Shown: piece after piece, positions 28,688-38,942 of the stretch
How positions within the stretch are numbered: the first letter of the stretch is position 1
Layout: every line of letters begins with the position of its first letter
DNA from: Aeromonas veronii
Lineage (GTDB): Bacteria; Pseudomonadota; Gammaproteobacteria; Enterobacterales; Aeromonadaceae
DNA length: 64,000 nucleotides
Reading direction: 5' to 3'
Assembly: GCF_040215105.1 (NCBI RefSeq)
Contig: NZ_CP157875.1
Coordinates: 2,161,501 to 2,225,500, forward strand
The notes under the pieces: generated by a model
Database searches by the model: none
The model's input: the letters and a program-made list of their open reading frames with translations, nothing else
Told to the model about the DNA's origin: nothing
Translations under genes and position numbers: made by a program

Positions 28688-29320
28688 ATGAAAAAAGTAA
28701 TCTTCGCCGCCGTATCCGGTCTTGCCATGATGAGTGCCCAGAGCGCCTATGCTGCCGATGGCCAAATCACCATCACCGGTGAGGTTGTCGATGCTGCCTG
28801 TGACATCGCCGTCAATGGTGGTGTGAGTGATGCCACTGTCCAGTTGCCAACCATTTCCAAGACCGCCCTGGCCAATGCCGGTGACATCGCGGGCAGCACG
28901 CCAGTCATGATGTCCCTGAGCAACTGCCCGGCCTCCGGTGCCGTACGTGCCTTCTTTGAAGCCATGAACGTTGACCAGAGTACCGGCAACCTCCAGAACC
29001 TGGGTTCCGCCCAGAATGTCCAGGTTCAGTTTGCCAACCCTGCTGGGGCCGCTATCGACATGCGTGACCAAAGCCAAAACATGTTCACCTCCTTTGTTGA
29101 CAATGCCGGTGTCGGCTCGGCCGACATTCAATACACCGTTCAATACGTGGCCACTGACGCAGCTGTTGCCGGTACCGTCGCTACCGTGGCGAGCTATAAC
29201 CCCTTGGCAGCAGACCCTGTGCTGCTGCCATACTTTTTTAGATGGATATCTATCGATAAGCCGTCTCTGGCAGCAGTGTTCTCTGCTGTTGCCAGTGTTT
29301 TTTTGAGGAAATCACTATGA
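28688..29320 (+). CDS. Fimbrial major subunit (pilin) with aberrant C-terminal extension
   Basis: Signal peptide MKKVIFAAVSGLAMMSAQSAYA, then a type 1-like pilin domain: GEVVDAACDIAV and LSNCPASGAV hold the paired Cys. The normal pilin ends with an alternating beta strand closing in Tyr (compare GTVATVASY here). Instead of stopping there the frame continues 40 residues through a terminator hairpin, to a TGA that overlaps the chaperone ATG. A single inserted base after AGC TAT (about 29197) would give TAA. I read this as a lost stop caused by a 1-base deletion or a sequencing error. Confidence 0.8.
   Translation: MKKVIFAAVSGLAMMSAQSAYAADGQITITGEVVDAACDIAVNGGVSDATVQLPTISKTALANAGDIAGSTPVMMSLSNCPASGAVRAFFEAMNVDQSTGNLQNLGSAQNVQVQFANPAGAAIDMRDQSQNMFTSFVDNAGVGSADIQYTVQYVATDAAVAGTVATVASYNPLAADPVLLPYFFRWISIDKPSLAAVFSAVASVFLRKSL
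29205..29239 (+). terminator. Terminator/attenuator hairpin at the pilin 3' end
   Basis: TGGCAGCAG - 8 nt - CTGCTGCCA then TACTTTTTT. Hairpins after the major pilin gene commonly keep chaperone and usher expression lower than pilin. Confidence 0.85.
29267..29304 (+). terminator. Second attenuator-like hairpin before the chaperone gene
   Basis: CTGGCAGCAG / CTGTTGCCAG (one G-U pair) followed by TGTTTTTTT. It shares the GGCAGCAG stem with the hairpin 60 bp upstream, so one may be a duplicate of the other. It ends 12 bp before the chaperone ATG. Confidence 0.75.
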
Positions 29321-30036
29321 AAACCAGCTTGAAGAGACTGTCTGCCTGCCTGATAGCCGGCGCACTCTGCTTTCCCTTGCTGGCCCAGGCCGGTGTCAAG
29401 ATCATGGGCACCCGCTTCATCTACCCGGAGCAGGAACGCGAGATCACGGTGCGCCTGACCAATAACTCGGCAAGGCCGACCCTGGTCCAATCCTGGCTCG
29501 ACAAAGGGGATCCATCGGTAGAGCCGGGCGCAGAAAAGCTCCCCTTCATGGTGCTGCCCCCTCTGACCCGTATCGAAGCCAACAAGGGGCAGGTCCTGCG
29601 CATTACCAAGGTTGCCAATCCCGTGCAGGATCGTGAATCCGTCTACTGGCTCAATGTGCTGGAGATCCCGCCAAGGGCCGAAGGCACCCAGGATCGCAAC
29701 GTCATGCAGCTTGCCTTCCGCTCGCGCCTCAAGCTGTTCTATCGGCCCGCTGGGTTGACTGGCTCCCCGATTGACGCTGCCAAGTCCCTGAGCTGGACAC
29801 CAACCCCCACGGGGATCCGGGTGCGCAATGACTCGGCCTTTCACGTCAGCTTTGCCGATGTCACCGTGAAGGCGGCCGGCAGGCAATTCAAGATAGCGGC
29901 CGCCGGCATGGTGAACCCGCGTTCCAGCCGCGACTACCCCCTCAAGGGGTGGCAGGGCGCAACGGGCACCGTCAGCGCCAACTGGATCGACGACTTCGGG
30001 GCAACCCGAGACCAGAGCTACACCTTGAAACCCTGA
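29317..30036 (+). CDS. Periplasmic fimbrial chaperone (PapD-like)
   Basis: 239 residues with a signal peptide ending in LLAQA. The two Ig-like domains show the chaperone signatures: GTRFIYPEQEREITVRLTNNS, VQSWLD, FMVLPPLTRIEANKGQVLRI with the conserved Pro-Pro and Arg, and SVYWLNVLEIPP. It caps pilins by donor-strand complementation in the periplasm. GAGGAAATCACT gives the ribosome site. It is the second gene of the fimbrial operon and appears intact. Confidence 0.92.
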   Translation: MKTSLKRLSACLIAGALCFPLLAQAGVKIMGTRFIYPEQEREITVRLTNNSARPTLVQSWLDKGDPSVEPGAEKLPFMVLPPLTRIEANKGQVLRITKVANPVQDRESVYWLNVLEIPPRAEGTQDRNVMQLAFRSRLKLFYRPAGLTGSPIDAAKSLSWTPTPTGIRVRNDSAFHVSFADVTVKAAGRQFKIAAAGMVNPRSSRDYPLKGWQGATGTVSANWIDDFGATRDQSYTLKP

Positions 30037-30150
30037 TCATCCACGCTCTATCGCCTGTTTCGATTTGCATGAACGAGGCTCACTTCAGACGCGAGTGACC
30101 GCCTCCGGCCCGCTCATGCTGTCCATTTCTCACTCTTCTGGATACGCGGT

Positions 30151-32728
30151 ATGAACTTCTCCCGATGCACCAACACAGATAACCCGCAGATGCCTGCCGA
30201 GCGACCATGGCGACCCACGGCCATCGCCGAGGCGATCTGTGCGCTGCTCGGCATGGGCATGCTCTCGTCGGCGCTGGCGACGGAATCCCCAGAGGCGATC
30301 CCGGCGGTGTCGAGCAATGAAGCCGTCCAGTTTGACAACACATTCCTGCGGGGGCTGGGCCAGAACATCGACCTTTCTCAATTCTCCGAGGCCGGGGCCA
30401 TCCTGCCCGGCACCTATACCCTGGACATCACCCTCAACGGCAAGGAGCGGCTGCGCCAATCCGTCGAAGTGACTCAAGGGGAGGGGCAAGCCTCATCCAA
30501 GTTCTGCTTTAAGGCCGCCGATGTCCATCGCTGGGGGGCCAAGCTCGAACAGCTGCCCAATCAGGAGGACGTCACGCAACTGCTGGCAACCGACTGCATC
30601 GAGGTCGGCAAGCTGATCCCGGGGGCGACCTTCACCATGGACACGGCCGAACTCACCGGGGTACTGAGCATCCCCCAGGCCTATGCGGGCCAGGTCAAAC
30701 GCGGTTACGTGGATCCCGCCGAGTGGGATGAGGGGATCGACGCCGCCATCCTCGGCTATCACGCCAACGCCTTCCACAATGAGCGCGATGGCGCGGCCTC
30801 CAGCACGGATTACAGCGTCAATATCAACGCCGGCATCAATCATGGCGGCTGGCGACTGCGCCATAACGGCAGCTATCAGAGCGGTAACGACACCGGCAGC
30901 ACCTATACGGCCCTCAATACCTATGCCCAGACCGATATTGATCCCCTCCAGTCCCAGCTGACCCTGGGTGAATATTTCACCTCGGGCAATGACTTTGACT
31001 GCATCCCCTTCACCGGAGTGCAGTTGGCCAGCGACGACAGCATGCTGCCGGAGAGCGAGCGGGGCTTCGCCCCCGTCATCCGGGGCACCGCCGACACCAA
31101 CGCCAAGGTCACGGTGAGCCAGAACGGCAACCAGGTCTACGAGACCACGGTCGCACCTGGCGCCTTCGTCATCGACGATCTCTATGCCACCGGCTATGCG
31201 GGCGATCTCGAGGTGACCGTCACCGAGGCGGATGGGCGTGAGAAGCACTTCACCGTGCCTTTCTCCTCCGTGGTGCAGATGTTGCGCCCGGATGCTTCCC
31301 GCTTCAACCTGGCGGCGGGCCAGTACCGTGACGAGAGCCTCAGCGATGAACCCTGGTTCTTGCAGGGCACCTATCGGCGCGGGATCAGCAACAGCCTGAC
31401 CCTCTATGGGGGGGCCTCGCTGAGGATTACGGTTCATTGCTGGGGGGAGCGGCCTTCGCGACCCCTATTGGTGCCGTGGCGCTGGACGCCACCTTCTCCC
31501 ACGCCAGAGGGCTGCCCGGCGGACTAAACGGTCTGCCCCAGGATGGCGACATGACGGGTCAGAGTTACCGGGTGAGCTACAGCAAGCTGCTGGATCAGAG
31601 CCGCACCAACTTCTCCCTCGCCGCCTATCGCTTCTCCAGCGAAGAGTTTCTGAGTTTTGGCGACTTCGCCCGCCAGCGCGAAAACACGGACAGCACCTAC
31701 ATGCGCGAGCGCAATCGCTTCCAGCTCAGCGTCAGCCAGCCCATGGGGCAGTATGGGGATCTCAACTTCACCGGCCTTATCCGTAATTACTGGGGAGAGC
31801 AGTCGAGCGTCACTACCTATCAGCTCGGTTACAACAAGAGCTTCGGCTGGGGCAGCCTCGGCGTCTCCGCCAGCCGGGAACTGCAGGAGTACGGCAGCAA
31901 CGACACCCTGATGCTGACCGCCAGCATCCCCATCGGCAGCGGCCGCCAGCGCCCTCTGCTCAGCACCACGGCCACCTTCAACGAGGACCACAGCAGTTCG
32001 GTTCGAACCAACCTCTCCGGTTCCCTCGGCGAATACAGCCAGCTCAACTACGGCCTCTATGGCAGCCGGGACCATGACAGCACGGGCAATGATTACACCT
32101 ATGGCGGCAACCTCAACTACCGCACCTCGGCCGCCCAGCTCGGGGCCAGCTATAGCCACGGAGAGAGCTACAACCAATACTCGGCCACGGCGAGCGGCAC
32201 CCTGGTGCTTCACTCGGGCGGTGTGGTCATGAGCCCGGAGCGGGGCGAGACCATGGCACTGATGGTGGCCGACGGCGCCCCCGGCGCCATGCTCAACACC
32301 GACCAGGGCAATCGTCTGGATGGCGATGGTCAGGCCCTCAAGGCAGAGCTCACCCCTTATCGCCAGAACACGCTCGGCATCAGCCCCCGTGGCTTGCCGA
32401 TGGATGTCGAGCTGCAGGTCACCTCCCAACGCGCGGTGCCACGCCGTGGCGCCGTGGTACGACTCGATTACGCCACCCTCAATGGCAAGCCGCTGCTACT
32501 GCGCCTGGACGATATCCGCATTCCCTTCGGGGCGAGTGTGAAAGATGGGGACAACAACCAGGTGGCCCTGGTGGGGCAGGGGGGATCATCTTCCTGCGCG
32601 GCGAACACAAGGGGCTGAAAGTCGTCTGGGGTCCGCAGTCTGAGCATCAATGCCAGTTGCAATATCCCCCCGTGAGCGATGACAGCAGCGAGAATGTCTA
32701 CCAGCAGCGCGATGCGACATGCACCTAG
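30151..32728 (+). pseudogene. Fimbrial outer-membrane usher (FimD/PapC family), two frameshifts
   Basis: The usher reads in three successive frames. Frame 1 (30151 to about 31415) holds the N-terminal domain and early barrel (FDNTFLRGLGQNIDLSQF, RGYVDP, RGFAPVIRGTADTNAKVTV). Frame 2 (to about 32580) starts after a G7 tract at 31410-31416, where G8 would give Y-G-G-G-L-A-E-D-Y-G-S. Frame 3 starts after a G6 tract at 32579-32584, where G7 would give V-G-Q-G-G-I-I-F-L-R-G, and ends at 32728. The restored protein is about 858 residues, normal for ushers. Both breaks are single-G losses in poly-G, consistent with phase variation, decay or sequencing error. Confidence 0.85.
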
Positions 32729-32793
32729 TGGCAGGTTTTAAATAATGAAATACCTAATATTTCAGTGTTTTGTTTTGCTTTGTGGAGTCTCGT

Positions 32794-33842
32794 ATGGTTA
32801 ACATATTATATATTGCTCTAGCTTGGTTGCTGCTGGCCCTCTCCAGCCTGCTGCCCGCACACCAGGCCTTTGCCGCCAGCACTCCCATTCCGGCAGGCTT
32901 GCCGCAAAAGCAGTGCAGCGGTGATCTCACCCGCAATGTCACTGCCGTGGTTGATACCGGCGACAATGGCCAGGATGTGGGTTCCGGCGTCATCTATAAA
33001 AACAACTTCAACACCGGCACCCAGTCCACCGTGGTCTGCAATTGTCCAGACCCCTACAACTTCAGTGGCGTGACCTATTCGGCCTACTACACCCTTCCCG
33101 ATAACGGTCAAAACGGCAATATCTGGGCCATCCTCAACGAGAGCCTCCATTTACAATGCGCCGGGCGCGGGCAGCCTGCAGTTGCCGTTCGAGCGTTTCT
33201 CTTCCTATAGCCAGGAGTGCAACAGCGCCAACAACCAGTTTCAGGATTCGGAGGGAATGAGCGGCAGTTTCGACGTCAAGATCACCAAGGGCATACTGGG
33301 GGAGTCGAGATTCACCGGCATTCTGGGTCGCCTCTATCGCACCTATGGCAACATCCCCGACCGCGCCTTCCCCATCGCCGAGTATTATGTGGATCTCACC
33401 GTCAAATCCAGCGCCGAGTGCAGCTTCGAGGGGGGGGGAGGTCTTTACCGTGGATCTCGGTTCCGTGGCAAGGCAGAGCCTGCAGGACGGGGCGCCGCCC
33501 GCTGGTTACAGCCCAAGGCCCCTCAATATCACCATCGAGTGCAGCAACTTGGTCACTGCCCCAACCCAACTTGAATACTTCTTCAATGGTGTGGGCGCGC
33601 CCAACGCCGAGGGTCCCTTTATCGCCACCAGCAACCCCGGCGTCGTGGTCGGCATGACAGATGATGCTGGTAACCCCATCGGGCTGGGGAGCAGCAACAG
33701 CGTGTTGCGCCCCTTCCAGAACGGCCAGTCCAGCATGGACCTGCGTTTCTACCCCGCCAAGACGCCGGGTTACAGCGCCCCCATCGAACCGGGGGCCTTT
33801 TCGGCCAACGCCATCGTCACCGTCACCGTCACGCTCCCCTGA
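32794..33842 (+). pseudogene. Fimbrial minor subunit / tip adhesin, two frameshifts
   Basis: Signal peptide, then a family related to the next two genes (shared features: an early CNC motif, SAECSF..VFTVDLG, a late GNPIGLG and a C-terminal FSANAIVTVTV). The reading frame is lost twice. Near 33145-33165 sequence is missing relative to the paralogues (about 4 residues plus a frame change). At 33430-33438 a G9 tract should be G8 to give FEGGEVFTVDLG. The intact protein would be about 345 residues. The final strand FSANAIVTVTVTLP looks like a donor-strand pilin end. Confidence 0.75.
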
Positions 33843-33894
33843 TGCTGACCATTTATTTGAAAAAATGCCGCAATAGCAATACAGGAAACGCCAT

Positions 33895-34941
33895 ATGAAT
33901 GACCCGCACGCAATGGCGCATAAAGGGGCAATAACCAGGGTCTGCCTGACGGTGATGCTGGTTGTCGTCTCCCTCTGGTCCAAGGGGGCCATGGCCGAGT
34001 TGCCAGTGAATCAGTGCGAGGGTAATCCGCTGATCAATCACCAACTGGTGATTGATCAAACATTCGGGGATGGCACGGCCGCCACCGGAGATAAAATGAC
34101 CCTGGAAGCAGGGTCCGGACAGTCAGGCACTGGCCTGTGCAATTGCCGTGACAGCAAAAGCTATTATTCGTGGTTCACAGGGCGATCCAACTTACCCGAG
34201 GCGGGGGGCGGTTACTATCAACTCAACGAATATCTCGACGCACAAATTTCTATCTATGTTTATAGCGCCGGATTTCAACTGGTGCCCTTTACCTCGGTAC
34301 AAAATAGCGCGACCTCTCAATGTGCCGGTGCCAATACCGTGGTCTCTGGGGTCGCCACAGGGGGACGGGCAATGGTGACCTTCCGCTTGCGCAAAGGGAT
34401 TGTGGGGTACGTGAAATATTCAGGTGAGCTCGCCTCCCTCTATTGGATGATAGGTTCAAATAAGCTCCCCGATTTTAACTATCCCTTCGCGGTGGTGAAT
34501 GCGGATATTACGCTGGGGGCGCTCGCGCAATGCAATTTCAGACAAGGCGATACCTTTACCGTTGATCTGGGCGATGTCTACAAGGGCAATATGACGGACG
34601 GCAACATACCGAACAATTACACCCCCAGAAACATTGATCTGAGTGTGGATTGCACCAATCTGGACAGCTCGGCCCTTGAATATAATTTCCAGAGCGCCTC
34701 CGGCTCCACCGGTGATTTTATCAACACGGATCTTCCGGGAGTGGGCGTGGGGTTGCTCGATGGGAGTGGCAACCCCATTGGACTCGGCATCAATAATGCG
34801 GTGACGGTCCCGACGGTTGGTACAGTAGATAATTCCGCAAGCGACTTTAATGTCAAACTGTATCCGACCAAATTGGCAGGACAAGAGGTGCAGCCTGGCC
34901 ACTTCTCGGCGCAAGCCATCGTGACGGTTTCAATACCCTAG
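33895..34941 (+). CDS. Fimbrial minor subunit (paralogue 2)
   Basis: 348 residues with a signal peptide (VCLTVMLVVVSLWSKGAMA) starting from ATG 33895, or possibly 33913. The domain ends SAQAIVTVSIP, and LGDVYKG, GNPIGLG and CDCT/VDCTNL-type Cys positions recur in its neighbours. CNCRDSKSYYSWFT replaces the CNCPDPYNF of the first paralogue. Unlike its neighbours to the left it is intact. I infer a tip or minor fimbrial subunit from position and paralogy; no adhesin domain was recognised. Confidence 0.7.
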   Translation: MNDPHAMAHKGAITRVCLTVMLVVVSLWSKGAMAELPVNQCEGNPLINHQLVIDQTFGDGTAATGDKMTLEAGSGQSGTGLCNCRDSKSYYSWFTGRSNLPEAGGGYYQLNEYLDAQISIYVYSAGFQLVPFTSVQNSATSQCAGANTVVSGVATGGRAMVTFRLRKGIVGYVKYSGELASLYWMIGSNKLPDFNYPFAVVNADITLGALAQCNFRQGDTFTVDLGDVYKGNMTDGNIPNNYTPRNIDLSVDCTNLDSSALEYNFQSASGSTGDFINTDLPGVGVGLLDGSGNPIGLGINNAVTVPTVGTVDNSASDFNVKLYPTKLAGQEVQPGHFSAQAIVTVSIP

Positions 34942-35114
34942 TGCCAGGCTGAATGTTCAAACACAGACGCGGCCCCATGCATATTGGTAGCCATGGTCGC
35001 AAAGGGGATCCGAGATGGATTCCCTTTTTCGCTTTCAATTGCAGGGAACGGTTGTTGCTCAATTCTTCATCGGCCCAGGGTGGGTCATATCCACAATCAA
35101 CCGGTCAGAACTGT

Positions 35115-36167
35115 ATGAGTATTGCCATGATGAACCTTATGATTGCCGGGCCTCGCTGGTTATTGAAATCGGTGGGCATTCTTTCGCTGACCCTCTTCTT
35201 TGCCTGGCCCAATGTAGCATCAGCCAAACATCGCTGGCAGTGTGAAGGGGATCCCTTGATTGTGCATAAATTCGCGGTTGAATCCGACCTGGCTGCGGAT
35301 AGCACGGGTAATGCCGCGGGCACCCTGATAGAGGAGGAGAGTCACTCCGGGCAATCCGGCAGAGGGAAATGTGATTGCTGGGAGGATGGCCAATATTACT
35401 CATTTTTCACGGCGACGACCGACTTGCCAGATGCAGGCAATGGCTGGCGGATGCTCAATGATTATATCGAGGTGAAAACCTTTATATTCATCTATGGTCC
35501 AGGTTTTCAGGAAGTGCCGTTTGATAGCGTCCAGAATGCCGGATTGTCGACCTGCTATAAGCGGGACTCCCTGGTCAGCGGGGTCGCCACCGGCAGTCAA
35601 ATCAAGACGCAGTTTCGGCTGCGCAAGGGCATCATCGCCCAGGTCTTGTTTTCCGGACGGCTCGCCACCCTGTACTGGCGACTGGCCCCTGATCCTGGCT
35701 CCGTCGATTACGCCTATCCCTTCGCCTATGTCGATGCGAATATCCAGCTCAATGCCGATACCTCCTGCTCGTTCAGACAGGGGGATACCTTTACCGTGGA
35801 GCTGGGCAAGATTGGCAAATATGCGCTCAAGACAGGGGAGCCCCCCCTGAGCCCGCCACCGGCGCGGCTCGATCTCGGTGTGGACTGCGTCAATATGCAG
35901 AGCAACCAGGTCATTGACTATACCTTCCAGAGCGCCTCCGGCTCGGAAGGCAACCTGATCAAGACCACCCTGCCCGGCGTCGGGATCGGGTTGCTCGACG
36001 ACAACCACAACCCCATTGGACTGGGGTTCGAAAACTCGGTTTCGGTGCCCTCGACCAACGCATCGACGCACTTCTTCGTCAACCTGTATCCAGCCCGGCT
36101 ACCCGGTCAGGCCATCGAAGTGGGGCAGTTCAGTGCCCAGGCCATCGTCACCATGACACTGCCTTGA
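35115..36167 (+). CDS. Fimbrial minor subunit (paralogue 3)
   Basis: About 350 residues. The frame is open from 34953, but a signal peptide (GPRWLLKSVGILSLTLFFAW, cleavage after ASA) fits a start at one of the ATGs 35115, 35127, 35130 or 35139. It is closely parallel to paralogue 2: CDCWEDGQYYSFFTATTDLP, VSGVATGSQIKTQFRLRKGI, CSFRQGDTFTVELG, SASGSEGNLIKTTLPGVGIG, and the end FSAQAIVTMTLP. Three consecutive related genes suggest duplication and divergence of a tip adhesin. Function is inferred from position. Confidence 0.7.
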   Translation: MSIAMMNLMIAGPRWLLKSVGILSLTLFFAWPNVASAKHRWQCEGDPLIVHKFAVESDLAADSTGNAAGTLIEEESHSGQSGRGKCDCWEDGQYYSFFTATTDLPDAGNGWRMLNDYIEVKTFIFIYGPGFQEVPFDSVQNAGLSTCYKRDSLVSGVATGSQIKTQFRLRKGIIAQVLFSGRLATLYWRLAPDPGSVDYAYPFAYVDANIQLNADTSCSFRQGDTFTVELGKIGKYALKTGEPPLSPPPARLDLGVDCVNMQSNQVIDYTFQSASGSEGNLIKTTLPGVGIGLLDDNHNPIGLGFENSVSVPSTNASTHFFVNLYPARLPGQAIEVGQFSAQAIVTMTLP

Positions 36168-36396
36168 TGCTCATGCATCGCGAGGGGCGACATCCGGTTA
36201 GCCAGCATTGGCAGGAGGATCGCATTGAAACATAACACCGTTAATAGGTTATTTTTCAGCATTAATAACCAAGAAATTCATTTTGTGACATATGTAATAG
36301 ATGTTTTTTTTACGATTCACCATGCGGTCACGGTATGCTTTTTAACGTGGTCATCCGTGCATATTGACCCGCCCGGCGGGTACAGAGGAGAGAAAC

Positions 36397-36942
36397 ATGA
36401 AGAACGGGATAAGCCTGTACTGGAGCCTGTCGATGGCGCTCTGCCTGAGTGTGTCACTCTCTCTGCCGCTCCCGGCCCAGGCGGGCAATACCAATAACTG
36501 CAGCAGCGGCGATCTGCCCAACACGGCCATGATGAATAGCCAGTTGACGAATAATACGGCGCTCGGCAGCCTGATCCCGGGCTCGGATGCGCGCCTCACC
36601 GTCAATATCACCTGTACATCGGCCTGGCAAAACAACATGCAAGATTGTGCCGGCGGCGGCGGCTGGGCCCTCAGCCCGGTATCGGGTGTCATCCCGACCC
36701 TGGTCCCCGGCTATAGCGATGTCTATACCTATGCGGGCATGCCCCCCAGCGTCGGTTACCAGATCCTCAATGCCGCCGGCCAGGCCTTCGATGCCGGCGG
36801 CAGCGAGTTTCCCTTGCAAAACCTCGGCAGTGGACAAAACCTCATCAGCCTGCCGTTTTCAGCCGAATACGTGCAGACCGAGGAGAGCCTGACCCCGGGC
36901 ACCGTCATGGTCCAGGGCATGGTGACCATCGATTACAACTGA
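36397..36942 (+). CDS. Small fimbrial-operon protein
   Basis: 181 residues from the ATG at 36397, which follows a strong GAGGAGAG site. Signal peptide ends LPAQA. The mature protein has NCSSGD, ITCTSAWQNNMQDC and the final strand GTVMVQGMVTIDYN, resembling the alternating C-terminal strand of pilins. It probably is a last minor subunit. A 230-bp AT-rich gap before it may contain a separate promoter. Confidence 0.65.
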   Translation: MKNGISLYWSLSMALCLSVSLSLPLPAQAGNTNNCSSGDLPNTAMMNSQLTNNTALGSLIPGSDARLTVNITCTSAWQNNMQDCAGGGGWALSPVSGVIPTLVPGYSDVYTYAGMPPSVGYQILNAAGQAFDAGGSEFPLQNLGSGQNLISLPFSAEYVQTEESLTPGTVMVQGMVTIDYN

Positions 36943-37029
36943 GATGTTTATCGGCCATTAGGCGCCCCCGGTATCAACCGGGGGAGGGGCCAGCTAAGCG
37001 TAATCATCGTCAATCGCTGACCCTGTCTC

Positions 37030-38472
37030 TTAGAGTGCCGGGCCTGGCCATTGGACACTTGGGAACAGCGATTCAACCACCGCAGACAAGGCTAATACGC
37101 CGCGATCATCCAAGTGCCTGCCCATGATTTGCAATCCGATGGGGCGACCATCCCGAGTGAACCCGATAGGAACAGAGGCCGCCGGGAGCCCGGTAAAGTT
37201 TGCCAGTGCCGAAAATGGCACCCAAGCCGAAGGGGACAATGCTTTTCCGGCAATCAGTGAAGGGCCATAAGTATCAATGGGAAAGGCTGCCGATGCCGTC
37301 GTTGGGGTGATCAGAAAATCGAAATTCTGCATAAAACGGGCAGTCGCATTTACAATACGTTTTCTTTCGACCAAGGCATGGCTGAATTGATCACCCGACC
37401 ATGTTCTTTCAAGAATACTGCCCAGCCATCCGTCAATGGCAACCCCTTTATCTTCCGACATTGATATCAAACCAGAGCGATCCGTCTCTAGCGCAACGAT
37501 CGTATCCAATAACGTTTCATTGTTTCCTATGGCGGGGAATGCCTGCTCCATATTGCCAAGCACGGCTTTTAATCGCATGGCGACGCTATCAACGGCGGCA
37601 ATGATTTCAGGATCTACCACGGCAAAACCCAGATCCGTTGAGTAGGCAAATCGACAATGTCGCAATGAATCGATGCTTTTTAACGCCCAGTCATCTGATT
37701 CAGCAGGAATGGAATGGCGATCATAAGGGGATGGGCCACTGAGGACAGAGAGTGCCAGCGCCGCATCAGCCGCACTGCGCGTCAGCGGGCCAATATGCTC
37801 CAGCGACTCCCATCCTGACTGGCCGGGATAGCGCTCATCCCTGCAACCGGGATAAAGAGGAACGCGCCCCCAGGAGGGTTTCATCCCAAACACACCCGAC
37901 AGTGCGGCGGGTATCCGGATAGATCCCCCCCCATCACTTCCCAAGGCAAGAGGAACCATTCTTGCCGCGACCGCCGCCGCAGATCCCGCGCTTGAGCCGC
38001 CTGGCGTGAGATCGGTATTCCAGGGGTTTCTTGTCGTAGGAAATAACTTGTTATGACCGACTGCCCCATAACCAAATTCCGAGGTATTCGTTTTACCCAA
38101 TATGACGGCACCTGCTTCTTTCAGGCGCTGAACAACAATATCATCAGTGTCAGGAATAAAATCTTCGTACAATAATGAACCGAACGTGGTACGAACGCCT
38201 TTGGTACAAATTAAATCTTTGACCGCAACGGGGACACCGGCCAAGGGGCCGACTGGCTTGCCGGCTAATATCAAATCATCGATATGTTCGGCCTGTTGCC
38301 TTGCGCCATCGCCATCAACCAAACAAAATGCGTGTAATTCAATATCGTATTTCTGAATGCGTTGGAGTGCCAACTCCGTCACCTCTGCTGCCTTATATTC
38401 TTTGCGGGCGATCGACGCAGACAGGTCACTGAGGCTAAGTGCCAATGGTGATGTTGGTGTATTTTCAAACAT
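37030..38472 (-). CDS. Amidase (amidase signature family)
   Basis: 480 residues. The signature GGSSAGSAAAVAARMVPLALGSDGGGSIRIPAALSG-type region (split here: GGSSAGSAAA and GSDGGGSIRIPA) holds the Ser-cisSer pair, and VAVKDLICTKG holds the catalytic Lys. It is related to GatA-type and aliphatic or aryl amidases; the substrate cannot be told. It is convergent with the fimbrial operon, single, and moderately lower in GC than core genes, so likely accessory. Confidence 0.88.
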   Translation of the reverse strand: MFENTPTSPLALSLSDLSASIARKEYKAAEVTELALQRIQKYDIELHAFCLVDGDGARQQAEHIDDLILAGKPVGPLAGVPVAVKDLICTKGVRTTFGSLLYEDFIPDTDDIVVQRLKEAGAVILGKTNTSEFGYGAVGHNKLFPTTRNPWNTDLTPGGSSAGSAAAVAARMVPLALGSDGGGSIRIPAALSGVFGMKPSWGRVPLYPGCRDERYPGQSGWESLEHIGPLTRSAADAALALSVLSGPSPYDRHSIPAESDDWALKSIDSLRHCRFAYSTDLGFAVVDPEIIAAVDSVAMRLKAVLGNMEQAFPAIGNNETLLDTIVALETDRSGLISMSEDKGVAIDGWLGSILERTWSGDQFSHALVERKRIVNATARFMQNFDFLITPTTASAAFPIDTYGPSLIAGKALSPSAWVPFSALANFTGLPAASVPIGFTRDGRPIGLQIMGRHLDDRGVLALSAVVESLFPSVQWPGPAL

Positions 38473-38942
38473 ATTTTTCCCATTCTCGCTGTCACATGTT
38501 GATAGGCAGTATCATTGATTTTTATGTGGGTAGGAACCTTGACAGGTATCAATGACCACTGACTCCATCATTGTCTTGAAACCATCCTCTGCATTTGCCA
38601 GAGCTGGCGCAGGGGGCAAGAAGCAATATACGTCTGCGTCATTTAATGGGGGCTTTACCGACGCGCCGATCGTCATCGCCAGTGAAACCGGATGGCCATG
38701 TTTTGGCATCACCATTTTTCTGAAGCGGGGCATGAGGACTTAACCTTTACAGCCCAACTGCGTCAGGGCCTTTTTTATGTTAAATTGCATCTTGTTGATC
38801 CAATGGTATATTTAGCCGTCCCCCTGAACAGCCTTCACGCTCTCTCTCGGGGGGAGGGCAGCGGCAAGGAAGCACTTCTTTGCCGCCCGCAATATGCGAA
38901 GTGAGAGATAACAGTCAAGAAACCTGAATGTTGCAAGGTCAT
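38473..38942. other. Intergenic region without a convincing gene
   Basis: About 470 bp. Short frames at 38552-38743 and 38692-38904 have no ribosome site and no family features. It probably contains the amidase promoter (minus) and the promoter of the small gene that follows. Local repeats of note were not seen. Confidence 0.45.

Noticed and set aside
30151-33842. Three separate genes in place of the broken usher and minor subunit
   Set aside because: Each fragment continues the same family sequence in another frame, and the joins lie at poly-G tracts or a small deletion; one damaged gene each is simpler.
38512-38904. Three short frames between the amidase and the small helical gene
   Set aside because: No ribosome sites, no conserved motifs and unusual composition.
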